Shown one piece after another: positions 11,027 through 22,921 of a stretch of DNA of 64,000 bases (positions are counted from its first letter, which is position 1; each line of letters begins with the position of its first letter). The position numbers and the translations under genes were made by a program. The DNA comes from Linum tenue (lineage: Eukaryota > Streptophyta > Magnoliopsida > Malpighiales > Linaceae). Where the stretch lies: positions 37,412,513 through 37,476,512 of the forward strand of contig CAMGYJ010000011.1 of the NCBI GenBank assembly GCA_946122785.1, written 5' to 3'. The notes below the pieces were generated by a model. It saw only the letters and a list, made by a program, of their open reading frames with translations, searched no databases and was not told the origin of the DNA.

Positions 11027-14000
11027 ATGAAACCCAGCAGCCCCACCGCCGCCGTCGGCACCGCCTTACACTTGGTCAAAACCCCCAACTTCGTCAAATT
11101 CGCTGCCGTCGCTCTCCTCTCCCTCTCCGTCGCCCTCCTCTTCTACCACCACCCTTCCTTTCCCTCCGCCGCCTTCTCCGCATTCACCTTCGCCTCCAAC
11201 TCCTCTCCCACCGCCGTCCCCGCCAATTCCACTTCTACCGCCCTCAACTCCACCTCCATCGCCGCCAACACCACTTCCATCGCGTCCAACTCCTCCTCCC
11301 CCTCCTCTGCTATACTCAAAGTGAAGAAACTTCCTCCGCCGCCTCCATCAGTGGCGCAGAGGACGGGGATAGTGGACGAGAACGGGGCCATGACCGAAGA
11401 CTTCGACGTCGGCGAGTTCGATCCCAGCTTGATGGAAGAGCTCAGGGATCTTAAGGGAGGAGCAGAAGAAACAGAGAAGAGGAATGAACCGGAAATAGTC
11501 AAGTACGGTAAGTTCAAACCGTGCGACGAAAGCAAAATCGATTACATTCCTTGTTTAGACAGCTTCGAAAGGCATTGCCCCGATTCAACTCTCGTTTGCA
11601 TCATCCCTATGCCAAATGGCTACCAGAAATCCCTCCCCTGGCCCAGGAGCCGAGACGAGGTAATGGATTATTTGGAGCTAATTATTGATTTCATGGTTTG
11701 TAATTTGAAGCCATTTAGGGTTTATCGTTGAGCTTGGCATAGTTTTTGTTCAATTCCAACAGCTCTGGCTCCATAATGTGCCTGATACACGCCTGGTTCA
11801 AGATCAAGGCAGCCAGTATTCGATGTCCGTGAAAGATGATAAGATCAGTTTTCAGGATGGTGGAAGTGATCAATATTTGAACTTGGTTTCACAGGTAGTT
11901 TTCCTCGTTAAGAACAATGGAACACTTGTTTGATTGAGTGATTGCTGAACTGAATTTTGAAATCTTCAGATGGTTCCTGAGATCGATTTCGGCCATCAAA
12001 CGCGCATTGCATTAGATATTGGTTCAGGGATTGGGAGCTTTGCAGCGTCTTTGTTTAAGTACAATGTGGTTACACTTTCGATTGGGACGAAAGATGTTCA
12101 TAAGAATCAGATTCAGTTCGCACTGGAGCGTGGCCTTCCTGCCATGGTAGCGGGGTTTGGTGCTCGTAGGTTGCCCTATGCGAGCCAAGCTTTTGACTTG
12201 ATACGTTGTTCAGGATCTGGAATTGACTTGACTGTCGACAGTATGTTTCCTTCTCAAGATAGTTTATTATTAGGTTTTATTTCTCAGTTTTCTATGAAAT
12301 GTTTGGTGATCTCTTGTTTTTCTATTGGATATAATGAAGATGGAGTGTTGCTTCTGGAGGTGAACAGGTTGCTGAGGGCAGGACGATACTTCGTGTGGGG
12401 AGGGCCACAAGTTGATAGTAACCATGAGCGCAGTTTAGAGGACCAGTGGAAAGGTGACCTAGTCCTACTGTGGATCTCTAAAAGCTTATTCTCATATCAG
12501 TTTGTCATAAAGACGAGCATTCGAACAAACATTTTTCGACATTCTGATTGCTTATTGTCTATAATGGTTCAGAAATGGAGGATCTTGCTGCGAGAATCTG
12601 TTGGCAACTTGTGAAGAAGGAAGGTAATGTTGGTATATGGTGCAAGCCTTTGAACAACAGTTGCTATCTTGGCCGGGAGATTGGAGCGCAGCCACCACTG
12701 TGTAGTTCCAGCGAGGATCCGGACAATGTCTGGTATGGCTTGGACCTGACTTTGGATTCACTACGTCAGTTAAAAAATAATACTGCCTCACAGTGATGGT
12801 GTTATGTGTGTTTTTGCAGGTATGTGAATATGACAGCATGCATAACTCCATTGCCAAAGGACGGGAATGGAGGAAATGTTTCTGTGTGGCCAGCACGACT
12901 TCACTCTCCTCCAGATAGACTACAGAGTATTAAAATGGATGCAATGATATCGAGGAAGGAACTGATGAAAGCAGAATCAAGATACTGGAACGAGATAATA
13001 GGGAGTTACGTTAGAGCATTCCATTGGAAAGAGCAGAATTTTCGGAATGTGCTAGATATGAGGGCTGGATTCGGAGGGTACAGTATTTTTCTCTCTCTTG
13101 CTATTTGTCATATCATTGAAATTAGAAAACTTCGAAACGTTTTAGGGTTCTTCCACTCCAGTCTCAAGTCGTGTTCATTTGGCAGCTTTGCAGCAGCTTT
13201 GAATGACTTGGAGCTGACTTCTTGGGTTATGAATGTTGTTCCTGTTAATGGCTTCAACACATTGCCTGTTATATATGACCGTGGACTCCTTGGGGTAATG
13301 CACGACTGGTATGCTCATTTTCCACCTCTTGTTTTTATACATATTCAAGTAAGAAATTGAATGAGACTAGGACAACTCTGCTATATGGATAAGGTGACCA
13401 CAGAGGTAAAAAGAAGTTGGAAATATATAAAAGCCGTAGGCTTTGCCCAATCTCCTTTCTAGTCTGGTCTGCGTAGCTTTCTGGATTTGATTGATCTCAA
13501 GTTGTTCAAAATCACAACTAATGATCCCTTGTCTTCAACTCAGGTGTGAGCCATTCGACACTTACCCCAGATCGTATGACCTCATCCATGCAGCAGGTCT
13601 ATTCTCCGACGAGAGGAAAAGGTCAGCAAAATCATTATGTACTTTTGTTACTTATGCCTCTGGAACACATATCTGAACAAACACCTACACAATGTTTCCT
13701 TTTGCATGCCTTAACCTATGCTCCAGGGCCAAGTGCAACTTTTCGACCATCTTGTTGGAGATGGACAGGATGCTACGACCTGGTGGAACTGTGTACATTC
13801 GAGACACCTTAGCAGTTATTGGTGAAATCCATGATGTAGCATCCGCAATGGGATGGGTGGTTATGGTTCATGACACGAGCGAAGGACCTCATGCGAGCTG
13901 GAAGTTCTTGGCGTGCGAGAAACGTATGCCCTGACCTCCCCCACTGTACCCTTTTTCTCATCTCAAGAGCTTCCCACAACTAATTGTGAAGTTGTCTTTA

Positions 14001-14267
14001 TAGTTGTTGTTTGTAACTTGCTTCGTATAACAGTTGCCCCTGGATAAACTAACCTGCTATAGAGTACACTTCCAGTTGATCATTTCAATACCAAGAGGAA
14101 AGTACTGTTGCTACTGAGAGACTAAGTTTGGCTTCTTCTCTTTTTCCATTGGTTGTATAGATAAAGAGTTCATCAAAAGACCTCAAAAGGGAAGAGGGCA
14201 TGGGAAGAACAAGAAAGGCCGTAAAGAAAAGAAGGCTAAAACTGGGGACTCCCAATTGAGAGTATAG
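11027..14267 (+). CDS. PMT10/11/12-type putative methyltransferase, ten exons
   Basis: Proposed exons: 11027-11659, 11763-11894, 11970-12240, 12340-12453, 12573-12732, 12820-13077, 13186-13308, 13544-13621, 13727-13923, 14161-14267. All introns are GT-AG and in phase, giving 690 codons; Arabidopsis PMT11 and PMT12 are of similar length. Plant PMT (DUF248) proteins are Golgi type II membrane proteins, thought to methylate cell-wall pectin. Visible here: a short N-terminus, a single membrane anchor at about residues 25-40, and a Ser/Thr/Asn-rich stem. Then come YIPCLD, a first SAM-binding motif [10 protein letters not shown] at about 270, [21 protein letters not shown], a second motif [28 protein letters not shown] and [10 protein letters not shown]. 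The stretch usually found between IPCLD and ERHCP is shortened, and the usual CSRCRINW block reads CSGSGIDL. The last exon adds a Lys-rich tail; if intron 9 is retained the protein stops at 13934 instead. The start is the first ATG after a GC-rich leader. Confidence 0.88.
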
Positions 14268-14695
14268 GGAAGTGCAGATTCATCAGAGAAGAAGCTGTAG
14301 CTTTTCCAAGGGATCCAAAGTTTTTTACATGCATAGTGTTTTTTAAACTGTACAGAACCCATGGGAGTTGGCTTCTATTTCTGCAGCAAAATCTGTTTTC
14401 TTTACTCTGCTGGAAACTTATAGAAGTAATCGCTAAGCTAGTTAGGCCAATGTTCTTAAAATCAAGATTATACTCAATTTTCAATATTATCTAGTGTAAT
14501 ATCCTACGATTCAAATTCACCCATGATTTAGACTTTCCATGAAATCTCCATCCTGACAACATTGGGTCACAACCCGGTTCTTCTGATAATAAGCGTCCTC
14601 TTGAGATAACCAACCTAGGAAAAAGATGAATAACAAAAAAACTGCATCGACTAATTACTACCCACATTCACATCTATACTAGACCAACTGCCCCC
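14268..14695. other. Spacer between two convergent genes (3' UTRs)
   Basis: 428 bases between the stop of the methyltransferase model and the stop of the BTB gene on the other strand. They should hold both 3' untranslated regions. No coding signal is seen. Confidence 0.6.
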
Positions 14696-16892
14696 CTACA
14701 GCTTCTTCTGCTTGGAGCAATCCCCGCGAGCTGCAGCAGTATTCACCTGTTTCCCAAGATACGCTTCGTATATCTCCACCACAAGCCTTGGATCTTTCTC
14801 CACCAGCTCCAAATACTCCTCCCGTGTAGTGAGCTTGTCCATGTTCTCCGTGATCAGAGACAACGAAGCTTGGAGCACATGCCTTGCATTGTGCTGGTGA
14901 GCGAATGCATAGCTCATCAACGAGCTATCCCAGTTCAATCTGGAGACCAGAAAGGTCTCACAGTAACCTTTGAGATACTTGATCTGATACTTCTCTGCCA
15001 GCACCAAAAGGTCGCAGGCCATCTGTTCATCGAGGCGTGCTTCAGCTGTGTACATGTAGTTGACAAAGGTTCTGAGTGCATCGTATGATACGTCGGGGAT
15101 TTTTATGGTTCCACTGATGCTCTCTTCCATTTGGTTCTCAAGCATTGCTCTGAACACAGGGGAGCGGCTTGCCTGTTCAGGTTAAAGAGCGTTAGAACTA
15201 ATAAAAAGTACAGGGACAGCAAATTTCACATAACTAAAGCCTCCATCCACTTTTCCCAATTCGGTGTTTCATGTTATGCCTAGGTTAGATTAAACCACAT
15301 ATGCTGAGTACTGATTCAACTGAAGATAACAACCTGTCCTAGCTGCTTGAAATATTGGACAACAAGGTTGAATACTAAACAAAAACCTTTAAGAAAGCTT
15401 CCACACAGAAGGAAAATACACAGACCATAGTTCGACACAAAAAGGAATGACAAGACAGCTAAGTAATTTACCACATCAAAATTATCAATAAATTCTCACA
15501 GCTTCACACCGCATCTTAACATTTTTATAAATGGTACCTATGCAGAACTACATTGAATAAAAAAGTCGATCCAGAAGTACCATTTTATATTCAACAAATT
15601 GTTCCGAAAGTGGATGGAAGTCCATAAAACCAGGGAAAATTTCGGGAGGATGTGTTGAAGCAAGGGAATAATTCAGATTTCAGGAAACACAAGACAGAAG
15701 TTAAGAAGTTTAGTCAATACCCTCTTTCAATAGACAAGTTATTACAAGAGAATGAAAGACCCTACCCATGCCTATAACACACAAGAACAACCAGACATTC
15801 AAGGAAGCAACACAATCATTCAACTTGTTTCTTCCTTTCCTTTTCCAGGGGATTGACAAGTAGTTGAAGCTGAGACGTGAGTGATTATTAAAGCATGCCT
15901 CCAAGTCCAACCAAGAATTCAAGCCATTTTCTGAATCCAAAATCAAGATCAAGCGATTTCAACCTATCCAGTTTCAATTTTCTAACAAAAGTGGGGATTC
16001 TCATCTTAAAGGTACCCTAGAGAGCAAAAGAAATGGCCAAAAGACAGATTCATATACTCTCTCGACAAATGCATTCAAAGTGGTGATTGGTGAACATTGA
16101 TCTGGACGTGTCATCTTAAGTTCGACAAACTGAAACAACTCACAGAAAACAAGAAACAAAAACTTTAAGAGGATGATTCCAAGTTCAGATTTCAGTAAAA
16201 AAAATTACCAGCATTTGACAAGCTTATCGCCATGCCACCTTCCAATAAACAATTCAGTAGCAGTACAGGATGGAAGCTCTGCAAACTGCAAAGTGCCTCT
16301 AACAAGCAAGAACAACCAGACCTTCCACGAAACAACACATTTCAGTCAACCAAAATACCTAAAGCCCTTTACCAACTCCAACATCATTCTTATGCTGTAT
16401 ATTTCCTGTTTATGGGAGAGCATTCCACCTAGATTTTTATGCAATGCCAAGCTAATTAGTTTCCATTTTTTCCATCTAAAAGGTGCCCTAAAAGAAACGG
16501 AAATGGCCAAAAGACGAGCGTTTCTCTTTTAATTAAGACTTAAAGGGAGGCAGGATGTCACTGACCAGAACGGCCTTGTGAGCAGGGACGGGCAACGGAG
16601 ACGAGCCATCGGGGCCTTGGTCGTCGGAGGCGACCAAGACGACGTCGGAGAATTTGCCGTCGAAGTGGTTCTGACCGATAGGGGAGCAGAATTTCAAGAA
16701 GGCGATCTTAGCCTTGAGATCGTCGATCTCTTTCTTCAACTCTTGCTCGGTCTCGGTTGCCTCGTCGTAGCACTCCTTGCAGGTTCCGGCGTCGATCGAG
16801 TCGTACTCTTCCTTGCACGAGAGACATCGCATCGTCTCCGAGTCGGAATCATCGGTGTCCGACTCGACAGTCGGCCGGCGGTGAGCGTTCAT
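14696..16892 (-). CDS. BTB/POZ domain protein, At4g08455-like, two exons
   Basis: Minus-strand exons are 16892-16566 and 15172-14696, joined in phase 0 (GTCAGT donor, AACAG acceptor), giving 267 residues. An acidic N-terminus is followed by two CxxC pairs (C23, C26, C38, C41) with the sequence GTCKECYDE. Next comes a short charged coiled coil (about 45-70). The BTB domain runs from about 80 to 190 (FSDVVLV, VPAHKAVL, ASRSPVFRAML, FVNYMYT, LLVLAEKY), followed by a BACK-like tail with EYLELVEKDPRLVVEIYEAY. This order and these motifs match Arabidopsis At4g08455 (about 243 residues). BTB proteins of this kind commonly serve as substrate adaptors for CUL3 ubiquitin ligases; that role is inferred from the family only. 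The gene is convergent with the methyltransferase. Its 1.39-kb intron contains a degenerate internal duplication. Confidence 0.9.
15673..16515. repeat. Degenerate duplication inside the BTB intron
   Basis: Matching blocks: TTCAGATTTCAG at about 15675 and 16184; CAAGAACAACCAGA at about 15783 and 16307; AAATGGCCAAAAGAC at about 16032 and 16503. The offset falls from about 524 to 470 bases, so indels have accumulated. It lies wholly in the intron and does not touch the exons. Confidence 0.6.
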
Positions 16893-17013
16893 CGGGGAAG
16901 TTGTTCTGTTATTTCCCCGTCTGATATTTTTCCGCGTAGTTAGGGCCTAGGGGTCCTAATATGTTTCTGTTGGATGAGAACAAGATGCCGTGCTAACCAT
17001 TAGGATCTTTTGG
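16893..17013. other. Upstream region of the BTB gene
   Basis: Short stretch between the BTB start codon and the first MITE. It should contain the 5' UTR and core promoter of the minus-strand gene. No clear TATA box is recognised. Confidence 0.4.
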
Positions 17014-17412
17014 ATGCAGGCATGGTTGTCATGCCGGTGGCATGCCACACGGTTGAACCTGGTTCAACCTGTGCCGATCATGAAATCGGCATGACATCAT
17101 CGATATGACCGGTATGATCGACTCACGTATTCTAAGTAAAATGACATCATTTTAATGAATTTAATGAATAAAAAAATTAATTTATTATTCATTTTATGAA
17201 TGTAATAGTTAAAAATTGATGATATTTGTTGGATTGTACCTAAATTATCCACAAATATGTTTTATACATAATTAAATACATTGGATATTAGTTGTTTTCA
17301 CATTTATTTAAACCGGCATGAACCGGCACAAACTGGTTATACCACCGGTCGTACCATTCCACTTGCCAAACTGGCACAACGGTATAAACCGGTTTGACAA
17401 CCTTCATGCAGG
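17014..17412. mobile_element. hAT-type MITE with ATGCAGG target duplication
   Basis: The element covers 17021-17405. Its ends are inverted repeats: CATGGTTGTCATGCCGGT on the left and the reverse of ACCGGTTTGACAACCTTC on the right. Direct repeats ATGCAGG flank it (17014-17020 and 17406-17412; 7 of 8 positions when extended to 8). The interior is non-coding, with many CCGGT and GAACCGG words near both ends. TSD length and TIR style suggest a hAT derivative. Confidence 0.72.
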
Positions 17413-17448
17413 ATTTCGGGTAGTTATCATTAACTTTGTTAAACCGGT

Positions 17449-17451
17449 TTA

Positions 17452-17499
<48 letters not shown>
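17449..17499. repeat. (ATT)n microsatellite
   Basis: About 16 uninterrupted ATT units just to the right of the MITE. Confidence 0.95.
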
Positions 17500-17579
17500 G
17501 TATGGTCCAACCAATGCTACAATCAATTTATGTCTATTCATGTTGGTTTTAGCAAATTATACAAGGAAGTGAGAAATCA

Positions 17580-17928
17580 TTAACTCTTAATGAATGAGTA
17601 AATTGCATGTTTGGTCACTAAAATTTTTATCTTTCATTCGTAGCCACTGAAAGTGGTTAACATTTCACGTTTGATCATTCTTCGTTAGTCTCCGGCCGCA
17701 TCCGTTAACGGAGTCCGCTATATGTTGACGTGACTAACAGTATCACCCAGTCACCTTGATTTAACCCGTAAAAAGGAGGTCCAACTCGCCACGTCATTTT
17801 TACCCGCCATATCAGATTTCCTCAACCCAACCCATGATACCATCAGACCTAAGAACAACCAAATCAAATTAAAAATTGGTAAAACAATCAAGAAGAAAAA
17901 GAGGGGTCATGCATCAAGATATCTATGG
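17580..17928. other. Anonymous intergenic sequence
   Basis: No gene is seen. The phrase type TTGGTCACTAAAA and the GTTAACGGAGTCCG stretch resemble common dispersed plant repeats, but I cannot set element borders. Confidence 0.35.
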
Positions 17929-18315
17929 TCCCTACCATGCAGAGCTACTTGCTGCTAGATATGTCATTTTCACTTGCAATCTCAAGAAGTCTGGCTCAAC
18001 TTATTGTGGAATGTGACTCTGAAGTGGCGATATGTCAAAATAACCAAGGAGCTGGGGTGGATTCGCTGGGCGACACCCTGCTTTGAGAGGTTCGTTAGTT
18101 ACTTGGGTCTTTACCTCAATGTATAGTTTGTAGGCAAATTTCGCGAACTACCAACTAAGCTGCCTATAAAGTGGCATGTATAGCCCTTTGTTGTTCTCTT
18201 TATAGTTAGCTTCTTTGACTTTTGTACAGTGGTTTCACTATGGTGTTCCCTTGGGGGAATTTTTGGCTGGGTAGAGTTATTCTCTAACTTTTCTCTCTTA
18301 TCATTACTTGGTAAA
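17929..18315 (+). pseudogene. LINE 3' fragment (RNase H domain relic)
   Basis: The reading frame gives HAELLAARY and, after a frameshift, SLAISRSLAQLIVECDSEVA (about 17968-18027) and then GDTL. This is the RNase H-like domain found at the C-terminus of plant LINE ORF2. The tail after about 18060 keeps only scattered similarity and ends near the A-run at 18312. No TSD was found. It is too short and broken for subfamily assignment. Confidence 0.65.
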
Positions 18316-18323
18316 AAACAACA

Positions 18324-18730
18324 TTGATCATGACATGTAGGATGACATTTTTGCCCAAACTTATGGGTATTTTATTATCGCTTTCAATTGAGTTGGGTAT
18401 GAAATCCAAATATATGGTAAAATTGGTAGAGTTTTATGGGCTTATACATGGATTTGTACACATACCATATGCAAATACAGTTTGGTACCTAAAATTAATA
18501 TATCTTTAGATATAGTACCTAATATTATTTTTTAATATAAATCCTAAAAATATTATTGATAAAAATTCTTATTTTAGTACCTAAAATTTTGTGTATTATA
18601 TCTTAATACCTAACTTTTCTTTATGGTTAATGAAAATTCATTAGACTTCATTCCCATTGTAACAAAGAGTCCTCTCAAATGTACCCATCTTAACAATCAT
18701 TCCAACCAAATAACATTAGAGGAAAACCAC
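18324..18730. repeat. AT-rich repeat related to the hAT MITE at 54646-55199
   Basis: Shares TATGGGTATTTT, GTTGGGTATG, CAAATACAGTTTGGTACCTAAA and TTTAGTACCTAAAATTTT with the well-bounded MITE in the gypsy LTR (54646-55199). It is more diverged and its ends are not clear. No gene is seen. Confidence 0.5.
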
Positions 18731-19790
18731 CACAACTAAGGCTGCTATTTGGTCAATTACCGATTTAACCGGAATTGCCCAAGAGGCATCCATTGTCCGA
18801 TACTGCTTTCCATCTGGTATACCAGCTAACCGGATAGTCAGTTACCGGTCAATAGTCTGTTACACCGTCAACCCAAGGCCGAACGACGATAGTTAGAGGA
18901 ATGGAGGAAGAAGAGTTGGCCAGGAAGGGAGCTTGGAGGTCGGGAGAGAACCCCGGCAAGGTCGCTGTCGGCGAAGGAAGCACCAGATCAATGCGAACCA
19001 GCCTGGGATTGGTTCGGGTCGGAGATGTCGTCACGCTGTGGGAGCTGTTGGGATCGTTAGAAGGGCTGATTTCTGCTTCGCGGTGATCTTAATTGGAGAT
19101 TCGGAGTTGGAACTTATTCTTGGCGAGGTAGCCGAAAGATTCACTCCCAAATCTCCAATTGTCACACGCCGACGGGAGTTGGGTTCGGACCAGCGACGAC
19201 GATGGGGAGTTGGCTGAACGAGACGCCGGCAAAAGAGGGCGAAACCCCCACGCGCCGGATCTAGTTATTCAGTGGCCCATGTTATAAGAACGATGACATT
19301 AAGCGCTGGAACTGGACATTCTCATACTAGGATACAAGGCTCTTTGCCACCGGATCCGTGAAGAAGACGATGACATGGGCGACGAGGGAGCTTCCAGGAT
19401 GGGTGTCGGCGCGGAGGCAGATGTTGGTGTGCGAGTAGTTGGAGGTGATGCTTTAATGGCTGGGTCACCTCCTGTTGGTTCCCAGTTGGTAGAGAAGAGG
19501 AGCGATGACAGGGGAAGAAGAGAGAGAGAGAGAGAGAGAGATATGATATGTTTCCTGTTAGGGAAGAAGATGGGGAGATGAAGGGTTGGTAGGCGTAAGC
19601 AGGGGAAGTCTCATAGGATGGGTATGAGTGTTTTTTTCATTTGGTATGGGTGGGTTCCCATTATTATTTGGTATACTGGGCAACCACCGGCTATTAACCG
19701 AGTAGAACCACGTATATCGATAACTGAATTTCTGTGGTTATACCGTTAACCGGCAAACCGACGGAAGAGGACAACACTAATATAAACTAA
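18731..19790. other. GC-rich island between CCGGTTA-type repeats
   Basis: The middle (about 18845-19560) is much more GC rich than its surroundings and has open frames on both strands (for example 18933-19217 + and 19034-18849 -), none with a known domain. On both sides lie similar words in opposite sense: ATTACCGATTTAACCGG near 18757 and ATACCGTTAACCGGCAAACC near 19740. This suggests a non-autonomous DNA element that captured GC-rich host sequence. Borders and any TSD are not resolved. Confidence 0.35.
19521..19542. repeat. (AG)n microsatellite
   Basis: About ten AG units inside the GC-rich island. Confidence 0.9.
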
Positions 19791-19799
19791 TAAGAACAT

Positions 19800-21930
19800 A
19801 GCCTAACAAAGGATTACTAATTTCAGGGCCATCCCCATAACACCGACAACATCTTTCCTTCCAAACCTAGCCGATAGCAAGAACCCACATCAACTTCCGT
19901 AATTTCAATCGATTATTAGAACCCTTCCAAAAACTAATAGCCCACCTTAGTATAGTTTCCCTATCAGAACAAGTAGGAACAGGGGAGAAGTCCACAAGGC
20001 AGTGTTGCAACACAAATGTGGTATACGAGCAGTTGGAGAAAAGATGATCCCTACTCTCCAAACCCCCGGGCACAACAAACATGCTACGTCATCCGTCTTA
20101 CCCCAAGCAGCAAGTTTGTCTTTAATATATATTCAATCCTTCACAATCATTCAAAGAATTAAACTATGCTTAGGTATTGAGTACGCACCCCAAAAAATTT
20201 TAAACCATGGAATTGATGAATGTTGAGGACGAATGGATTCCCACGCTTGCTTCACGGAGAAACATGGCATTGGCTTATCATCCCACCTCTGTGAAGGGCC
20301 TGCACCCGAGATGAATGGAGAAGCCTCCTCCCTTGCCTTAAGCACTCTTTTTCAAATCCAAGAGCCAACAGAAGTAGGGATGATATCCCAAATCGACTTG
20401 GCTCTCCCAAAGAGAACCACTCCCAGTCAAGATGTCCCAGATGTGTCTAATGACACAAGCACGATTCCAAGTTTTGAAGTCTCTTACACCCAAACTACCT
20501 TCATCCTTCAGCATGTCAACAAATTTCCAAGCCACAGGAGCTTTAGATCGTGATCCATTCTCAAATGAAGTTATTCCGGATAGTCTCAATGTCATGAAGA
20601 ACATTCTGAGGTAAAAGAAAAATGGTCATCCAATACTGAAGCACGTTGGAAATCATAGAGGAGACCAACTAAATTCGGCCAGCATAGCTTAAAAGCTTCG
20701 AGTTCCAGCCACTAATTCGTGATGTTATCTTCTCAACCAAAAAAGTGCAGTCAGCCTTAGTGAGCTTTCCTGCCAAAAGAGGGACCCCTAAGTACCATAC
20801 AAAGAAACACCTAATTGGAATCCAATAGCAGCAGCAATACGAGCATATTCTCCAACTTCAATACCTCCAAAAAAGATACTACTCTTCACTGGATTAAACT
20901 TTAAGACCAAAGATCTTGTAACAATCAGAAAGCAGACACTTAATCCCTTCAACAGCCACCACAGATCCATTAAAAAACACAAAGCGATCATCCGAAAAAC
21001 AAAGATGACAAATTTCAAGATGTTTATAGCGAGGGTGAAATGTAATTTGTCCATCCAAAGTTGCCTTAGCCATTAAGCACGAAAAAATTCATCGCTATAG
21101 TAAATTTATAAAGTGAAATTGGATCACCTTGCCTAAGCCCCTTGCCACAAGAAAAATAGCCACATAATCCCCCATTTAGTGAAACACTAAACATAGGGGA
21201 GGTAACACAGACCCTCGCAAGATTTACAAATCGATATGGGAATCCCATAACACTCATTACTTTAAACAAGAAACTCCAACTAATAGAAACAAAGACCTTC
21301 ATTAAATCCATCTTAACTACACATCTAGGAGCTATAGATGTTTTGTGGTAGTCTTTAACAAATTCAGTTGCCATGAGGATGTTGTCACTAATTACAGATT
21401 CTTGACAAAAGCTGATTGAGATCTATCTATCAAATTTGGGAAGAAATTTTGAGAGGCGATTGGCTAACAACTTTGTAATGCCCTTATAAAGAACATTGCA
21501 ACATGACATTGACCTGAAATCCTTCATTTTCTCCACATTAGCAATCTTTGGAATCAAGTTGAAGATTGTTGAGTTTACCTTTCGAGGGAGAATCCCAGTC
21601 TGGAAAAAGCTTAGAATAACATCCTCTTATATCTATCACTTACCAATGTGCCCTGTAAAAGTCAGTTGGAAGCCCATCGGGCCCAAGAGCTTTATCTAAT
21701 GCCACAAAAAGAAAACTGCCCTTATTTCGTCATGAGTAACCGCAGACTCCAGCTCTCTAGCATCTTTTGATGTTAACTTGCTCTTTATCAAACCCTCTAA
21801 GAAACTCACTGGCTTCTCCACGACTTCAGAATTTAGCTCACCAATCAACTCTTTGTGGAAGTTAACCGCTACATTGCCCATCAAATTTATATCAGTAACA
21901 AGTGTCCCATTATCAGATACCTAAACCTTT
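19800..21930 (-). pseudogene. LINE ORF2 relic on the minus strand
   Basis: Read from right to left: a lead-in with VTHDEIRAVFF (about 21730); the KALGPDGLPT region near 21690; FRSISCCN near 21510; RT core VVKMDLMKVFVSISWSFLF at about 21315; GLRQGDPIS at about 21140. Then follow a thumb region with GSLGVRDFKTWNRA (about 20490) and a zf-RVT tail with WFKIFWGAYSIPKHSLIL (about 20200-20150) and DHLFSNC (about 20045). Many frameshifts and stops are present. The 5' part (endonuclease) is missing and the RNase H region was not found. No clear TSD. It is a different LINE lineage from the one at 4155-7194, judging by the motif wording. Confidence 0.85.
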
Positions 21931-22679
21931 AAGTTTTACAAATATGTTCTATTTTTGTATGTGTAGTTAAAACAACATAAAGTAAATGTGCATTAATATC
22001 CAACCCATGCTTATTTAGAGTGCAAAAGTAATACTCATACCCTACCCAAACCCATCTACAAAACTCCAAACCATATATACTTGTGTTAAATGTAACGACT
22101 TTCACATGACATGCATAGTGATTTGAAATATTTTTCTTGAGATAGAAAATAGTAATATCAATCTCCAAACTAAAATCACAAGTGTTCAATCGATCACTGA
22201 TTTTAATGCAAATGACGGTTGTGTCTGGTCACATCCAAATCAACATAAGATTTTGAAGTCTACATCATATGAGATAGTAGCTTCACCATAACACATAATC
22301 AATCTAAAATAAACCAAACATATAAATCAAACAATAGAAGAAGATAAATAAACATTCATATATATACCAAGAACCAAAGTTTACAAGATCAAAATAACTT
22401 ATACGGCTCGCCAACCTATACAACTAAAGAACTAGTCGCTTTGGGGTCATGATTCTAGGGGAACATCAATCGAAACGAGATTCCGATAACGACCTGCCAA
22501 TCGACTGCCATTATAGGAAATTAGAGCCTGGGCACCAATTCCTCTGCTGATATGCCCCTCTGAGTTTGGCCGTGTTTTGATTCTGGTGACATACTCTGTC
22601 GAACATATTTAACCCCATGTCAAGCTTGTCCTTAAACTACTATCCCTAAAGGCCTATTCATAGGCCTTTCTATTAGATT
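21931..22679. other. Intergenic, no recognised feature
   Basis: AT-rich to about 22380, then a more balanced stretch. No gene or bounded repeat is recognised. Confidence 0.4.
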
Positions 22680-22858
22680 TTCTGGGTGAGAAAGTAGGCT
22701 TGAAACACATATGCTAAGTCATAAGGATTTCTTCCAGATTGGCTACCAAGTTTAGCATATTCCTCATGAATCTGGACAATTTTGGAACCTTCAGAAAACT
22801 GCACTCGACCGTTTTTGAATATGTGCGACTTAATGTCATGCCAATTTGTGGACTTCTA
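22680..22858 (-). pseudogene. Unidentified coding-like remnant
   Basis: The minus strand reads without a stop for about 58 codons (contains NWHDIKSHIFKNGRVQFSEG and RNPYDLAYVFQAYF) with normal protein-like composition, but has no start codon of its own. I do not recognise the family. Its position just outside the CACTA element and its strand would allow it to be a displaced transposon piece, but that is a guess. Confidence 0.3.
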
Positions 22859-22921
22859 TCCATTTTCAATTTATGACTTTCAGTAGCTAGGTCTGAAGTC
22901 CCTCACTTATACAAGATAATT

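Noticed and set aside
16578..16943. Plus-strand 121-codon ORF over the BTB first exon
   Set aside because: Antisense shadow of the BTB exon, whose domain content and splice phase are convincing.
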